A stretch of 64,000 nucleotides of DNA from Branchiostoma floridae (taxonomy: Eukaryota > Chordata > Leptocardii > Amphioxiformes > Branchiostomatidae), in assembly GCF_000003815.2 (NCBI RefSeq), contig NC_049979.1, positions 32,196,500-32,260,499 on the forward strand. The letters are read 5' to 3'. The notes beneath the pieces are model-generated. The model saw only the letters and a list, made by a program, of their open reading frames with translations. It was not told the DNA's origin and made no database searches. Below, piece by piece: positions 46,600 through 58,265 of the stretch (within the stretch, counting starts at the first letter, position 1; each line of letters opens with the position of its first letter). A program made the translations under genes and the position numbers.

Positions 46600-48480
46600 A
46601 CATGATTTTGCAGAAGCTAATTTTGAAAACATGTTCCTTACGTAATTACTTTCGCCAATAAAGTTATGTTCTGAGCAGTGATCGGTGTGTCACAGTTTGC
46701 CAATTTGTAGATGTTGATGAGACCGAAACTTTAGAATCTCAAAATTAAATTCTGGTCAACCTTCCAACTTTCTTTGGCACTACAATGAAATTCTAGGTCT
46801 TGTTATCTCGTGGAAAGATATTTTACTATAAATCATTATTGATCAAATATATACTGTACATTTTACCAGTTTTTGCTCATTTCATCCTAGGAGCAAGAAT
46901 GCAGGTAAGCTTGGAATTGTTAACTATGATAATGGTGTTTTATCATTCATCATTAATTCACCATTAATTCCTTGGTTAGCCAGATAATGTTGACAAAGAG
47001 GGAAAATGTATATTTTCATCTACTTTATTGAACAAATGAAACACCATTTTACACAGCCTCATTTACACCAACGCTTTGGTACCTTCCACATGACATTTCT
47101 GACTAGTTTACATTGTACTGTAGCACTAGTTGCTGCTGTCAAGTACGTAAATGATTTACATAAGTAAAAAGACAAATTTTAAATGTTTATAATACGGTCC
47201 AAAACGTTATATACTAGAACATTTTTAGTTGATAATTAACAGTAATAGTGATTTTGTTTTCAATCTACTTCTAAAGAATGCTTGTTTTTTGGTGCTTCGC
47301 TGACTCTGAGTCTTTATTCGCTGATTTTAGCTAATTAACCTCAAGGCGGGTCATTAACTCTAGTTAAGCATCTACTAAGATTTTTTTGTTCTCCGTAAAG
47401 ACAAAAACGACAAATAAGAGTAAAAAGTACCAAATTAACGTAATACATTGTGAAATAATCTTTTGTTCCGACGTTTTGGACCAGCAATCTTGTTCAAATA
47501 AGCTTTCATTTTAAATTCTTTATCATAAAAATACATTGAATCAATACAACTGTTTTTGATCTAAATGAATGGTTTATGTACATATCATATCATAACATTA
47601 AGTAAGAAGATAGAAAATTAAACAAGATCTTGAGTAATTTCCTGTCAACTGTGCTAGAGTTTTATGAAAATGAAGATCCTGTCAATATTGGCAAACAACT
47701 ACTTTTACGATGATAGTAGGATTATTTATGAACAACAATACTCCTGACGCCAAATATTGCATATTTGAAATAAAGCTGATGGTCATACTATAGATCATTC
47801 GTTCAAATCAACGTGTAAAATTAGGAAATTTACATCCAAAATGTAAAGAATAAAAAAGGAAACACGGACACTAAAAACAATGAATTCTAACGCTGACTTA
47901 AAAAAAATACGTGCTTTCACAATGCGGAAGATTTATGTATATTTTCCATACTTTTCCTCGACGCTTTCATTGGCTTTTTGAATTCCGGAGGTTGTCATTT
48001 AGGAGGTTGTCAAGTGACCTTACGGAAACATTCAGTCAATTTTAAACTATAAACATGTCAATAGCATCCAAAAGGATATCCCGTCGAAAGAGCATGGGTC
48101 TTCATCGGCAGGGGCACATTCATCTGGAGAGGAAACAAATACATTCTCAACAATTGCTAGTACAACTGACACGTGCAAAGAAATGCTGCTATCATTTACC
48201 TTTATAAGTAATGATAGATTTAGTTTTCATTTTCAAATGTTGTTCTTAGGTTATTACGAAATAGATGTTGAGAAGTTATTCTAAGATTATGTAATTAAAT
48301 ACATAATCTTAGAATTTTCACAGCTAATTCAGGGTAAGTCCCGACTCATCAACATTTTAAGCAAGACGTTTTAGACCATTATCTATCACTTCTGTTTACA
48401 CATTTCAACGTCAAAAGAATATGTTCATGGATATCTGCCATGCCTAATAAATAATCTGCAAAATACGTTACATCACTAAT
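46600..48480. other. Anonymous intergenic DNA
   Basis: AT-rich; no frames of note. Contains the 16-bp perfect inverted repeat at 48278-48315. Confidence 0.5.
48278..48315. repeat. Perfect 16-bp inverted repeat, 6-nt loop
   Basis: ATTCTAAGATTATGTA, loop ATTAAA, TACATAATCTTAGAAT. No TE family was recognised around it. Confidence 0.95.
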
Positions 48481-48579
48481 TACTATTATATCTATTTATT
48501 AAGGAATGTGACAAGCACATTACACAGACTTTCAGGCAGCGTTGCTGTTATTGGAGTCTACAAGCAAGGACAAGCAAAA

Positions 48580-48877
48580 GCACATGAGTTATGCGACAAA
48601 AAAGTTGCTAAAGGCCTCAAAATTCCCGTCTCTGGTCAGAAGAGGTTTAGTGCAAAACATGGTCCTTCTGATCTTTTGCATAAATTATGATGATGAGATG
48701 GAATTAGCAACAGCTTAACATGTCAAAATATTCCTCTTACATTGACGAAGCAATGTATGTACAATGATCACCGATAGGAATTGTAACTCAGATTTTATGA
48801 ACAAACCATTTTGGGGTCCGTTTGGACCCCACTCGGTCATTTTAGTCGCAAAAAAAGGTCGGGTGCTTGAGGGTTAA
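48580..48877. mobile_element. Truncated E-family MITE, right end only
   Basis: Matches 62811-63104 (gcctcaaaattccc, ggtttagtgcaaaac, gcataaattatgatgatgag), has a dyad at 48813-48830 and ends GCTTGAGGGTTAA at 48877. The left part is missing. Confidence 0.8.
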
Positions 48878-49200
48878 ATAATCCCATTTGAGTTTTTTAA
48901 ATGTAGTTTTACACAAGAAGTTAAAATTTAGCCCCTTTGTACCCTGGTGTTTCAAGCAAATGACCTGTAAATTTTTAAATGGTCCCAATGCATAACACAT
49001 AACATTTTTAATGATTTATGTTGGGGTTGGATGTCGCAAATGACTCGCTGCTATTGATACGCGCCTTTTCATTTCAGATGAGTTTTTATATGAGGAGTTG
49101 TAAAGCGCCATTGGTCAGAAATGTAGCCTAAAATGTGTACCGGAGCATAGGCTATTTTTGATGTTTGATAGGCTATTTTGATGTGTGTGTGTTTAATCAC

Positions 49201-49614
49201 CTGAAAAGGATGGGAACCCGTAGACGTTCAGCTCAGTGAGCCTTGGGTTATTTCTCGAGTGAGTCTTTGTTATTAGGAGCTTCCAGTACCGCGCTGTTCC
49301 CGAGAAACAACTGAACTCCTGGCGATGCTTCGTTCCTGCCTTCACGTCAGTAACGGAAACGACTGTCTCCCAATTGTGTAGTTTCAGAACTTTGGTCATT
49401 TGCAACTTGAAGGCTGCGATATCATGCCTGGCGTCTCCGTAGTTGTTGACTGCAACGCGGGTCAGAGTATGGGGTGTAGTGAGATCCAGTACGATGTGCC
49501 AGTTCTCTTGGTCCGGAAGTTGAAAAGCTGGCTTCCAGTAGGTTCTAATGTCCCCATCCAAGGCTTTTGCGGCATCATATGTTACCACGTCTTGAACCAA
49601 GGGTAGAGTAGAGC
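49201..49614 (-). CDS. F5/8C (discoidin-like) domain exon
   Basis: Minus-strand exon of 137 codons. It holds AAKALDGDIRTYW near the start (family pattern A.DGD..T.W), the core NWHIVLDLTTPHTLTRVAV, YWKLLITKTH and the typical ending RLTELNVYGFP. F5/8C domains bind sugars or lipids on secreted and membrane proteins. The acceptor ggattttag lies just before 49614, and the exon starts in phase 1. Its end is ambiguous: CAG/GTGATT at 49201-49200 would be a phase-1 donor, whereas reading through gives a TAA at 49193-49195 two codons later. Lectin exons in the same orientation and phase lie 4-7 kb upstream. Whether they form one gene needs transcript evidence. Confidence 0.75.
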
Positions 49615-49619
49615 CTAAA

Positions 49620-50510
49620 ATCCATGACGGTTGTCGAAACAGCCATTGACCGAAGGTGGTAGACGCATAATCTATTATAATGACAATGGAAAGGTTTCTT
49701 TTTTTTACGCATTGGACATAAATTCAGTAAGTTACATCATAGAATAGTAGGCTAAGGCCACACTAATTTGATTTGTTGCTTCTTGGATTTTTTTTCAGCA
49801 AAATATTGGGTCGGTCCGTGGAAAAAATATAAACAAAAATTTTGCAAAAAGTCTGGGGTGAACATATGTCTTATGTAACACACAAAAACTTTTCATTGCG
49901 TGATTTATCCAATGAATCTCTTCCTTTGATTTGATACCACTGTTCTGAATAAAGGGAATTGTTTTATCAATTAACCATTAATTATTATTAAGTTTTGGGT
50001 TGACTGACTGTTTGCATACCCTTCACAAAGGCAAAGCCTACTCTTTTGTCCCAAATAAACATACCCCCGGAAAAAGAAAACATATTCCCTGATTCTCCAT
50101 TCAATGGTGCTGGTTTGACATGTTTACTGACCAGTTTGTTATTTATCTTATTCCATTTACATTTGCTTTGTGAGCATAGGACAAGAAGCATATCTGCTTA
50201 TGTGAGTCTTCTGCTCAGTAAACATAAAACAAAGAACGGTCAAAGTCAGCGGGAACTACAACAAATACAAAGGTTGACATTGAAAAGGCTAAATGACAGT
50301 CGACGAAGGAAAGCTAATATTTGCAGAGTTACATTGAAAACTAACTAAAGACAAGATTACAAGATTACAAGATGTACAGACACAAGGTTGGCTGAACAAT
50401 CAAATTGAACTAAAAGAATCTTCCAGTCTTTGAAATGTAGTTAAACACGTGGTCTAGAATTTAACAGTATATGGATTGTGAGAGGCAAGGTTTGCACAAA
50501 AGGAGTAGCT
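49620..50510. other. Probable intron or intergenic DNA
   Basis: Lies just upstream of the discoidin-like exon on its strand. No further exon was recognised. Confidence 0.45.
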
Positions 50511-50514
50511 ATAG

Positions 50515-51386
50515 GGTGCATACGTTACAGTCAGATGGATGAAGGGGGTCAAATGGGAGTATTTCTTTCGTAATTTCAAAACGGCTTGGGTTATGATCAC
50601 CAAAATTCGAAGGGAAATGATCACGAAATTTCGAGGGGATGATGTACTAGTAAAGTTTTATATTTTCTGTAATTTTTGTATCGTTATGACGTAATATGAC
50701 GTAATCATGACATCATAATATCATATTTTGGGCTAAATATTTTCGTCTAAATATGAAATTTCAGCAATACTTACAGGTATTACACAAAACGTTGACTATT
50801 AAGGGGACATTATTGGTATATAAGTCTGCCAAGTCTTTTGTTGCCAATGACGACGACACTGACGCCTATATGACGTCAGAAAATGACGTCATTTGTCGCC
50901 ATCTTGGATCGACAAGCTTGAATTTTCTAAAATACGATTTTTTCCACATATAACCTCAAAACCCAATAAAACTGGGCTAAAAAGGTTCAAGTAATTGTAT
51001 TTTGTAAGAAAATAAAAGATTTTGACGGTATTTGAGTAAAAATAACATGTATTCATCGTTGAAAATGTCATTGTCCGCTATCTTAGATTTTGACCCATGT
51101 CGTCATCAAATTAGCATGAATTATGAATATTTAATTAGCAATGTAACTTAAAATTACACAGGATGTTAATGATATAGATAGAAAAGTTTGATCTAGCAAT
51201 AAAACCTTGAAATCCCATAATGCAAACTGAAATTAGTAAATTTGGTAAAATATGCGAGAAACCAGTTGCCATGGCAATTTTTTTCGCAGAATTGTTACCA
51301 ACAATATTTTAGGAAAAGTCACCAAGTTTCGTAGTCCTAGCATACGTCGTTCGATAGTTATACGACGTCAAAGTTGGCGCAGGCAG
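50515..51386 (+). mobile_element. F-family MITE, both ends worn
   Basis: Parallel to 45699-46599 throughout: acggcttgggtta, TGACGTCA 50884-50891, CGCCATCTTGG 50897-50907, near X-box GTTGCCATGGCAAT 51265-51278. The left end is mutated, and the right end stops at ggcgcaggcag where the LINE-bearing sequence begins. It also shows the empty states for the E element and SINE found at 42578 and 43375. Confidence 0.8.
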
Positions 51387-51479
51387 AAAGATTCCAGTTC
51401 TTTTTTGAAAATACTAATAGATAATGATGATTTGACTGACAAAGGAAGTTGATTTTAGGAAAGAACTGTAGCAAGTAAA

Positions 51480-52150
51480 AACTATCTTTTGTACTTTTCG
51501 GTTCTTAGGGCAAGGATTAGGTAGTTCTGGTCATCTCGGAGGTCATAAGGGGTGGAATCACGGATAAATGGAGGTACCAGATCTTGGAGATAATTTGGTG
51601 CGAAGCCGCTGGCCATCTTGTAAAAGTGAATAAGTACATGCTTTTCCCGTCTGGTTGCAAGTGTGTCCCAACCAACCTCCGTTAAGATGCGGCTGTGGTT
51701 CGTCCAACTTAATGCGCCTGTGCAGGCCCGGGCCGCGGGCACCTGTACTGATTCGAGGGATACTCAATCAAGGGACGTATCATGGCTTTGTACAGAGTCT
51801 TGAGTGTTTTCCGAAGGACAAAGCAAGAAATCTTTTCAGTAGATTTATGCGTTTCATTGCTTTCGTCACCAGGGTTGACACATGAAGTGACCATGACAGG
51901 TCTCGAGTGAGATGTAGGCCAAGGTGTTTGTGGGAGTCTACTTCAGTGAGCTGAACACCTTTGAAGTATAATGGGAGATGTGGAAATTTGTTTTTCTTCA
52001 ATGAGAACGTCATCAATACTGTTTTTGGGTACTGAATGTAACAAGCCACTGGGCAGACCATTCCGAAACTGGAATGAGATCATGGTTTAACCTGGCCGCT
52101 GACGCAACAGGGTCAGTAATTATTTCTAGTAGTTCAGTATCATCCGCAAA
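51480..52150 (-). pseudogene. LINE reverse transcriptase C-terminal half
   Basis: Minus-strand reading starts at the catalytic box FADDTELLEIIT (FADD codons at 52139-52150). It then gives WSAQWLVTF, a frameshift, KTVLMTFSLKKNKFPHLPLY, HKHLGLHLTRDLSW (thumb region), LLKRF, a frameshift, LKTLYKAMIRPLIEY, a frameshift, and GWDTLATRREKHVLIHFYKM. This is the order found in Jockey/CR1-like LINEs. It is truncated just upstream of the FADD box and carries several frameshifts, so it is inactive. Confidence 0.85.
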
Positions 52151-52159
52151 TCAGTTTGT

Positions 52160-52505
52160 TTTGGTTTACGATGAAAAAAAGAGAGACTGTAAAAGTTGTT
52201 TATATAAAAATTGTGTTTCAAAACGTCATTGTGGCGTCTTATTTTCCCCAGATGATAACATTTACTATGTTGCGTCATAGCGAAATCGACCGATATGTTA
52301 CTGTACCGCGTAACCGCTAAGATGCTTGGGTCATAGCGGCGGGGTAATATGCGCCACCTCACCCGAAAAATAGTGAAGTTGAACACCGAGAAAATATTGG
52401 CAGAATAACCCAAACTTTTAAAATTTCAGGGGTTCCTGGTTAGCAAAGCCCCAATTTTCAAATAAATAATAAACTTACCGTCCAAAATAAGAACGTCTCC
52501 TATCC
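52160..52505. other. No recognisable gene
   Basis: Short spacer between the LINE relic and an F element. Confidence 0.5.
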
Positions 52506-53184
52506 TCTCTACTCTATTTAGGCCGAGCTTTTAGGGGATGCCTTGGCCGTGTCAGTGTACGAGCTTGTGGGGGTCATTCAAAATGACTTGGTTACGATCA
52601 CAAAATTTGTAGTATGGAAAATGTACTTGGTAGTCATACATCCGTCATCCTGGCTCGGCAATCTGGAAGTATCTACAATACGGTTTTTATTCTCAATAAT
52701 CCACACACCCAAATAGAAATGGACTTAAACTGTTCATATTAATTCGCTTTGTTAAGAAGAGAACAAAAATGTATTAACGCAATTCGATTAAAGAAAGCTA
52801 ATTATACCGTCGCCTATGATCCGCTATTTTTTCATATTGAGGTTCCTAAAAACATTTATTATAACTTAAAATGAAATAAAAAAAGGAGTTAAAAAGACAC
52901 TTATAATATAGGACAACAGTTATAAGTCGGCAAGAAAACTTTCAAATCTCATTTTCTAAATCGGGTTAAGTAAATTTGGTAACCTACGCCAAAACCCGTT
53001 GCCATGGAAACACGAAAAAGTACAATTAATAAAAATCATTTTAGAATTGTTTGCGACGGAATTCTAGTAAAAATTCACAAAATTTCCGTGTCATATGTCG
53101 TCGTTCTGCAATTATATGGCGTCAAAGTTGGTACGCATATTTTAGCCCCCCCCCCCCCCCCCATCCCCCTTTACATATGGTTAA
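52506..53184 (+). mobile_element. Old, diverged F-family MITE
   Basis: Left ctctatttaggccgagcttt, right tagcC17 (53146-53162) then ctttacatatggttaa. Keeps GTTGCCATGGAAAC (52998-53011, one mismatch to the X-box), while the CRE and YY1-type motifs are eroded. Confidence 0.65.
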
Positions 53185-53665
53185 AACGAGACGTCGTGTT
53201 GTTGGACTTTCAGATTCTTTTTTCATCACAACAGACCACGAAAATGTCTTTAGGTTAGGGAATTTGAACAAACGATTCCTAAGTAGGTGTACATTTAGTG
53301 GACGGGGTCATGTCAAGTAACAGATAAATGTATGAAGTATACATTTGTACAGTTTGCATTTAACCACAAGACATTAGCCAAACACTATAAACCCCTATTA
53401 GTGTCAGTCGTCAAAATCATACCAAGATCATTACAACATATACCTCAAATGGCTCACTTAAACAGCTATCTCCATGTTCGTCACAGGCTAGCCATCCAAA
53501 AATTGTTTTCCTCCATTCCAGGTGTAATCCTAGAGAACTGTTAGTACGAGGTTGGATTCCTCTACTTTGGATTCATCTGCGCATACTAGTAAGTTGGCTA
53601 TTGTTACATCAGAATCTCGACGTTACATTCCAAAAAAAAAAACAAGATGGAATCATAACACATAC
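53185..53665. other. Probable intron DNA downstream of the lectin exon
   Basis: Located 3' of the lectin exon on its strand. Nothing further was identified. Confidence 0.45.
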
Positions 53666-54052
53666 CTAACTGACAAACGAACCCCTTAATGTGGCTGCAC
53701 GGTATATCATTCCAGTAGTGCATCGCTGTATCAACTTCGGCGCAGTCTTCGTCGTGTAGATCGTTCGGCTCACCTGGCCCCCAGTTGGTATAGGCGGATG
53801 ACGCCAGGGTTTGTCCGTCCGCAAATAACCAGTGACCATCAGTGCCGGCGTCAGTCAATCCAATCCAGCGCGGGTCGGTTATTTTTCCCAGCTCGTGGAT
53901 GAGGGTGTTAGTCTGGTTGTCCTTCGGCATGGCCAACAACCCTCCGTCTGCGGCGCACGTCTGTCTAGCATCACAGTACGTCTTCCGCTCAGCAAAGTCC
54001 TTGTAGCAAACTCCATTAAATTTGACGTAGCCTGGTATTGGACACTCTAATG
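53666..54052 (-). CDS. C-type lectin domain exon (EPN/WND type)
   Basis: A 387-nt minus-strand exon, open throughout, encodes one complete C-type lectin-like domain. Order: ECPIPGYVKFNGVCY (long-form N-terminal cysteines), C-x3-QTCAADGG, WIGLTD, NWGPGEPND, EDCAEV, YWNDIPC and GFVC. EPN together with WND are the calcium and sugar ligands of mannose-type lectins, so calcium-dependent sugar binding is likely. The acceptor is tttttacag/CA (AG at 54053-54054) and the donor TTAG/GTATGT (from 53665). The exon starts and ends in phase 1, the usual form of shuffled extracellular modules. No signal peptide lies in this exon. A close paralogous exon lies at 56096-56162. Confidence 0.92.
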
Positions 54053-54227
54053 CTGTAAAAAAGGGGGATAAAGTTTATGTGGCTTGAGAAAAAATAAATT
54101 TGTATAAATTTGTAATAAACAGGTGAATTTGTGATTTAGCAATGAATTCGGTTTTTGTTAATAGTCACTTAGACAAGTATATCATTAGTATCTTAGTGCC
54201 TATTATTTAACCCTATTTTTACCATAC
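54053..54227. other. Intron-like spacer with an F-terminus remnant
   Basis: ttaaccctatttttaccata at about 54208-54227 looks like a worn F-element end next to the E element insertion. Confidence 0.4.
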
Positions 54228-55208
54228 TTAACCCTCAAACCACCGTAGCTTTTTTGTGACGTAGATTACCGTATGGGGTCAAAACTGACCCCAAAACATT
54301 TTGTACAAATACAGTTTTTTGTGTGACTCTTTTTGTGATTTGTATATATGTTTAGTTTCATTAATCTATGTGGAATAGTCTGACATGATTAGGTGAGAAT
54401 ATTTCTAGCTCATTATCATAATTTATGCAAAAGATAATGAGGACCACATTTTGCACCAATGCTATTCAGAGCGGGAAGGAGGTTTTTGATGCCAACTTCA
54501 ATGCCTTATAGCGACTGAATGGCTTATGCTAGGGTCACCAAACTTGGTAACTTTTTAGAAAATGTTGAAAGCAAAAATTTTCAGTGAACAAAGTATGTTG
54601 ATCATTTTTTATGTTGCCATGGCATTAAAATTCTGACAGACATATTTATTGCTAATTACTATTATTATTAAGTTTTCTAATTTTGTATCAAACATTTAAG
54701 TTTTAATGTTTTCTTAGCAGATATCAGTTGTTTATCACATCTTATGAAAATCAATGTAAATTTCATAGCTCAATATTCATAATTTATGCTAATTTAATGA
54801 CGTCATTAGGCAAAATTCAAGATGGCGGCCGAGATTACCTAAATGACGTCATGATGTCGTCATATAACATGATATTGGCACAAAAGCTGTTATAATAATT
54901 TTGGCTTACATGTACATCATTCTCTGAAAGTTTCGTGATCCTACGATAAGTAGTTCAGGTGTGGGTCGCAAAAGTTTGTTTAAAAAAATGCTGGGGTCAG
55001 TTTTGACCCCAGTGGACCATACATAAACTTTCTAAGATAACTTAATCAATGATGAGCCAATCTCGTTAAAAACGTATAAGAAGTTATAGGACATATATAC
55101 AAACAAACTCATGGGAGGACATTTGTTTTCGACCAGAAATGCCATGATGGCACACATCGATATACGCCTGGGGTCAGTTTTGACCCCATACGGTGGTTTG
55201 AGGGTTAA
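54228..55208 (-). mobile_element. E-family MITE, complete, inverted, TTAA-flanked
   Basis: TTAA at 54228-54231 and 55205-55208, terminal repeat CCCTCAAACCACCGTA. Dyads at 54275-54292, 54993-55010 and 55170-55187, the mirror of the arrangement in 40739-41710. Core: GTTGCCATGGCA 54613-54624, TGACGTCA 54798-54805, CAAGATGGCGGC 54818-54829, TGACGTCA 54844-54851. It lies between the two lectin exons. Confidence 0.88.
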
Positions 55209-56095
55209 ATACTTTATGGAAGCTTATATGCTTTTATAAAACAACAAAACTACACCAGATTGGCTACATTATGGGAAAATACCGGCCTTTCCCACATTAG
55301 AATTTATTAACTTTTAAACGAGTTTCTGCTGAGCCCATATATTTATAATGACTTTATTACGGACCACTATTTTACGAATGTGGGGCATTTCTGTAGTCTG
55401 ACATATTGCAACAAAGCGCATTCATTGAGTGTTAATCTGCAAAGGCAGAAAAAAATAAGTCAAGTTTTACCGATCTGAATAATAAACCAGCTTAGACGGG
55501 TAAATTGGCCACAAAAATCACAAAAACAATTAAAAAAAGCATATTACTCTTTCTTCCACTTGTTCTGCTAGGAAACAGTCTATTAGTTGTATGTTTACGA
55601 GATCGGATGCCTTTACTTTTGACCGTACCTGTGAATTTGGAAGTAATATTTTAACACACAAACTAAAGACTACAAAAATATTTCGATTATGCAAATGACT
55701 GTCACATATGCATTATCTATGCTTGATCATATAAACCTTTAACTAACTTATACATGACAGAAAATTGATCAGTTCATTTACATTTACTGGGGCATCAGAA
55801 GCTCTCTTGGAAATAAGGACCATATGATATCAAGGTAAAAGATACAAAATGGAAGTTCTGCTGCAGTACCAAGGTGCTGGGGGGTCAACCATGACATTCG
55901 TCTTTCAAAAACTAGCCTACAAAATTAAGACTATCGAAAACCATTAGGAGGCTCTTGAGTTATCCTGGCTACAAAAATCCGGATGCACAAACTTACACAT
56001 ACATGAAGTCAGACAGACACAGCCTAAATAATATAGTTTTTTCTAGAAATAACAAACGACATTGTAAGCCATCGAGATATAATCATAAAACATAC
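55209..56095. other. Spacer between lectin exons
   Basis: AT-rich, probably intronic or intergenic. Nothing was recognised. Confidence 0.45.
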
Positions 56096-56162
56096 CTAAC
56101 TGACAAACGAACCCCTTAGTGCGGCTGCACCGTTCATCATTCCAGAAGTGCATCGCTTTATC
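56096..56162 (-). CDS. Second C-type lectin exon, cut by a gap
   Basis: The last 22 codons of a lectin exon nearly identical to 53666-53732 read KAMHFWNDERCS and GFVCQL, then the same phase-1 donor TTAG/GTATGT. WND is intact, but the residues after it differ (WNDERCS against WNDIPCS). The rest lies in the gap at 56163-56262. It shows a tandem duplication of lectin exons about 2.4 kb apart. Confidence 0.85.
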
Positions 56163-56262
56163 NNNNNNNNNNNNNNNNNNNNNNNNNNNNNNNNNNNNNN
56201 NNNNNNNNNNNNNNNNNNNNNNNNNNNNNNNNNNNNNNNNNNNNNNNNNNNNNNNNNNNNNN
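56163..56262. other. Assembly gap (100 N)
   Basis: Exactly 100 N, the customary size for a gap of unknown length. The true distance is therefore uncertain, and most of a lectin exon is missing here. Confidence 1.
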
Positions 56263-56924
56263 TAAAGATTGGATAGATGTGTAAAACTATACTTTTGACA
56301 ATAATGTTACCAAAATAATTATATCAATTAACAAAATGGAAGGGAATCATAATTAGTTCAATAATTGATAACTAAGGCAATATCAAAACGGCGAAATGAA
56401 TGAAATGATATAATAAGAATATAACATTGTAAGAAACGTAACAATTAAAATGTTGAAATAGACGAACAATGAATAGGAGATTAGTTAAATGTTTGATTAT
56501 TTGATAATGACTTTTTAACAGGTTTTTGAAGATTGGTTATGAATGACAAAGATGTAAGGTTACACTTAAAAGATTCCAAATTTGATGACGCCTGAACAGT
56601 ATGGAAAACTTTCTTTGTTGTGTTTTTACTTGTATCTATCTTAAATTGATACACTGTCTGGTATTGTAATGATGGTGGTCTGAAATGTGATAGGAAAGGT
56701 TTTGGAATTACTTTGGTATACAAGAACTATCAATTGTTTTGTGAACGAAAAGGCAATTTTGTAGTTTATTTATATCATATATAGTTATTAATTTTAGGTT
56801 ACGGTGCAAAGATGCAGAAGGGAATGTATACGAAACATTTGAGACTTTTCGGACGAAGCGTTTCTGCAGAAGATGTTACAATATGTTACAATATGCAAGA
56901 TAGGGATATAGTAAACAACAGGAT
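56263..56924. other. No recognisable gene
   Basis: AT-rich. The short minus-strand frame at 56481-56723 shows no known motif. Confidence 0.5.
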
Positions 56925-57471
56925 CAAAGACAACAACAGGGGGTTTTCTCAAAATTTTAAATTTTCCAACTTACAAACACGGATATTACAAACACACAGA
57001 TCCGAGGTTAAAAAAAAGGATTTTCTCCAAACACTACACATAACATTTTACGGACACGGCTATGACAAACACACAGACTCAGAAAAAAAAAGAATTTTTT
57101 AAAGCTTACAATTTACAATTTTAGACAGGGTTATTACAGACCTACAGCCTCGGAGAAAAAAAGAGGATTTTCTCCAAACCCAGCACTTTACAGCTCGCAG
57201 ACACGGCTTTTACCTACAGATAGGTTCCGAACAAGACCCGTAATATTGTCTCTAAAGCATACATTTTACATCAAACAGACATAATGTTGCATACACACAG
57301 TTTATTAAAAGAAAAAAAGGAGGATTTTGTCCAAACACAACACTTAACATTTTAGAGACACGGCTATTACAAACGCTAAGGCTGAGAGAAAAACAGAGGA
57401 TTCTTTCCAAACTTTGCACTTAATATATTACAGAGATGGTTCTTACAAACACGCATGTTCCGAGACAAAAA
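56925..57471. repeat. Degenerate 75-80-bp satellite, left part
   Basis: Units of acacggctattacaaacaca, ggctcggagaaaaaaagagg, attttctccaaacac, cacttaacatttta. Copies are centred near 57008, 57079, 57152, 57307 and 57390. The best unit has the dyad GGAGAAAA...TTTTCTCC. The same repeat resumes at 63300 on the far side of the nested LINEs. Confidence 0.85.
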
Positions 57472-58265
57472 AACATTTTGAATCTAACGATATTTTGAAT
57501 GACAACCAAAATGGTTTTAGGAGAGGTCGCTTCTGTGAAACACAACTCCTTGACTTTGTTGAAGAGCTGACAACAATCATAGTCTTCTTGTACATAAACT
57601 CCAACGGTATGGTATTCATGGCCCCACCCTAGCATGTATAGACAACTTCTTGAAAAGACCGACGACAAGCAGTTGTGGTTTATGGTCATTATTCCTCATA
57701 CACTAGTGTAAAGTCAGGAGTCCCCCAGGGCTCAGTTCTGGGGCCCTGTCTTTTTCTGGCCTATGTTAACGATCTGCCCGACAAATTGGAGGCACGATAC
57801 AGCTGTATATAAAGTAGTGTCAGAGCCAGCGCAACAGGCTCAATTACAACAAGACCTCCGTCGTCTTGAGCATTGGGAAGAAAACTGGGATATGAAGTTC
57901 CATCTCGCAAAATGTGTTTATTTGCCGGTGACTAGGAGCAGGGTGGTCCTGGCCCATCACTACACTCTGCATGGGCACGAACTTGATTGTGTAACCTCGA
58001 CCAAGTACTTGGGTTCAACTATGAGCAGGGACGGGAGCTGGGACACCCACATAAACAGCACCGTAAACAAGGCAAACCAAGTCTTGGGTTTTCTTAGGAG
58101 AAATCTCAAGGTCAGTTAAAAACATTAAGGCCAAGGCTTACAAAGCTTTTGTGAGACCACTCTTGGATTATGCTGCAACAGTGTGGGACCCGTATACCTA
58201 GATGAACACGAGCAAAATAGAAGCAGTACAGGGGAGAGCTGCTCGGTTCGCTTGTAACCATAACT
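57472..58265 (+). pseudogene. LINE-A reverse transcriptase, 5' segment
   Basis: Reads NDILNDNQNGFRRGRFCETQ, LLDFVEEL, then SGVPQGSVLGPCLFLAYVND, then DTAVYKVVSEPAQQAQLQQD, TKYLGSTMSRDGSWDTHI, AYKAFVRPLLDYAATVW and QGRAARFACNHN. This is the standard Jockey/CR1-like order. A deletion near 57790-57805 removes the residues leading into the catalytic FADD box and shifts the frame; another large deletion lies near 57590. It is 5'-truncated against the satellite. The reading continues at 61878 after LINE-B. Confidence 0.88.

Noticed and set aside
48508-48690. Short plus-strand frame
   Set aside because: Runs into a truncated E-element end (48580-48877) whose other copies have no such frame.
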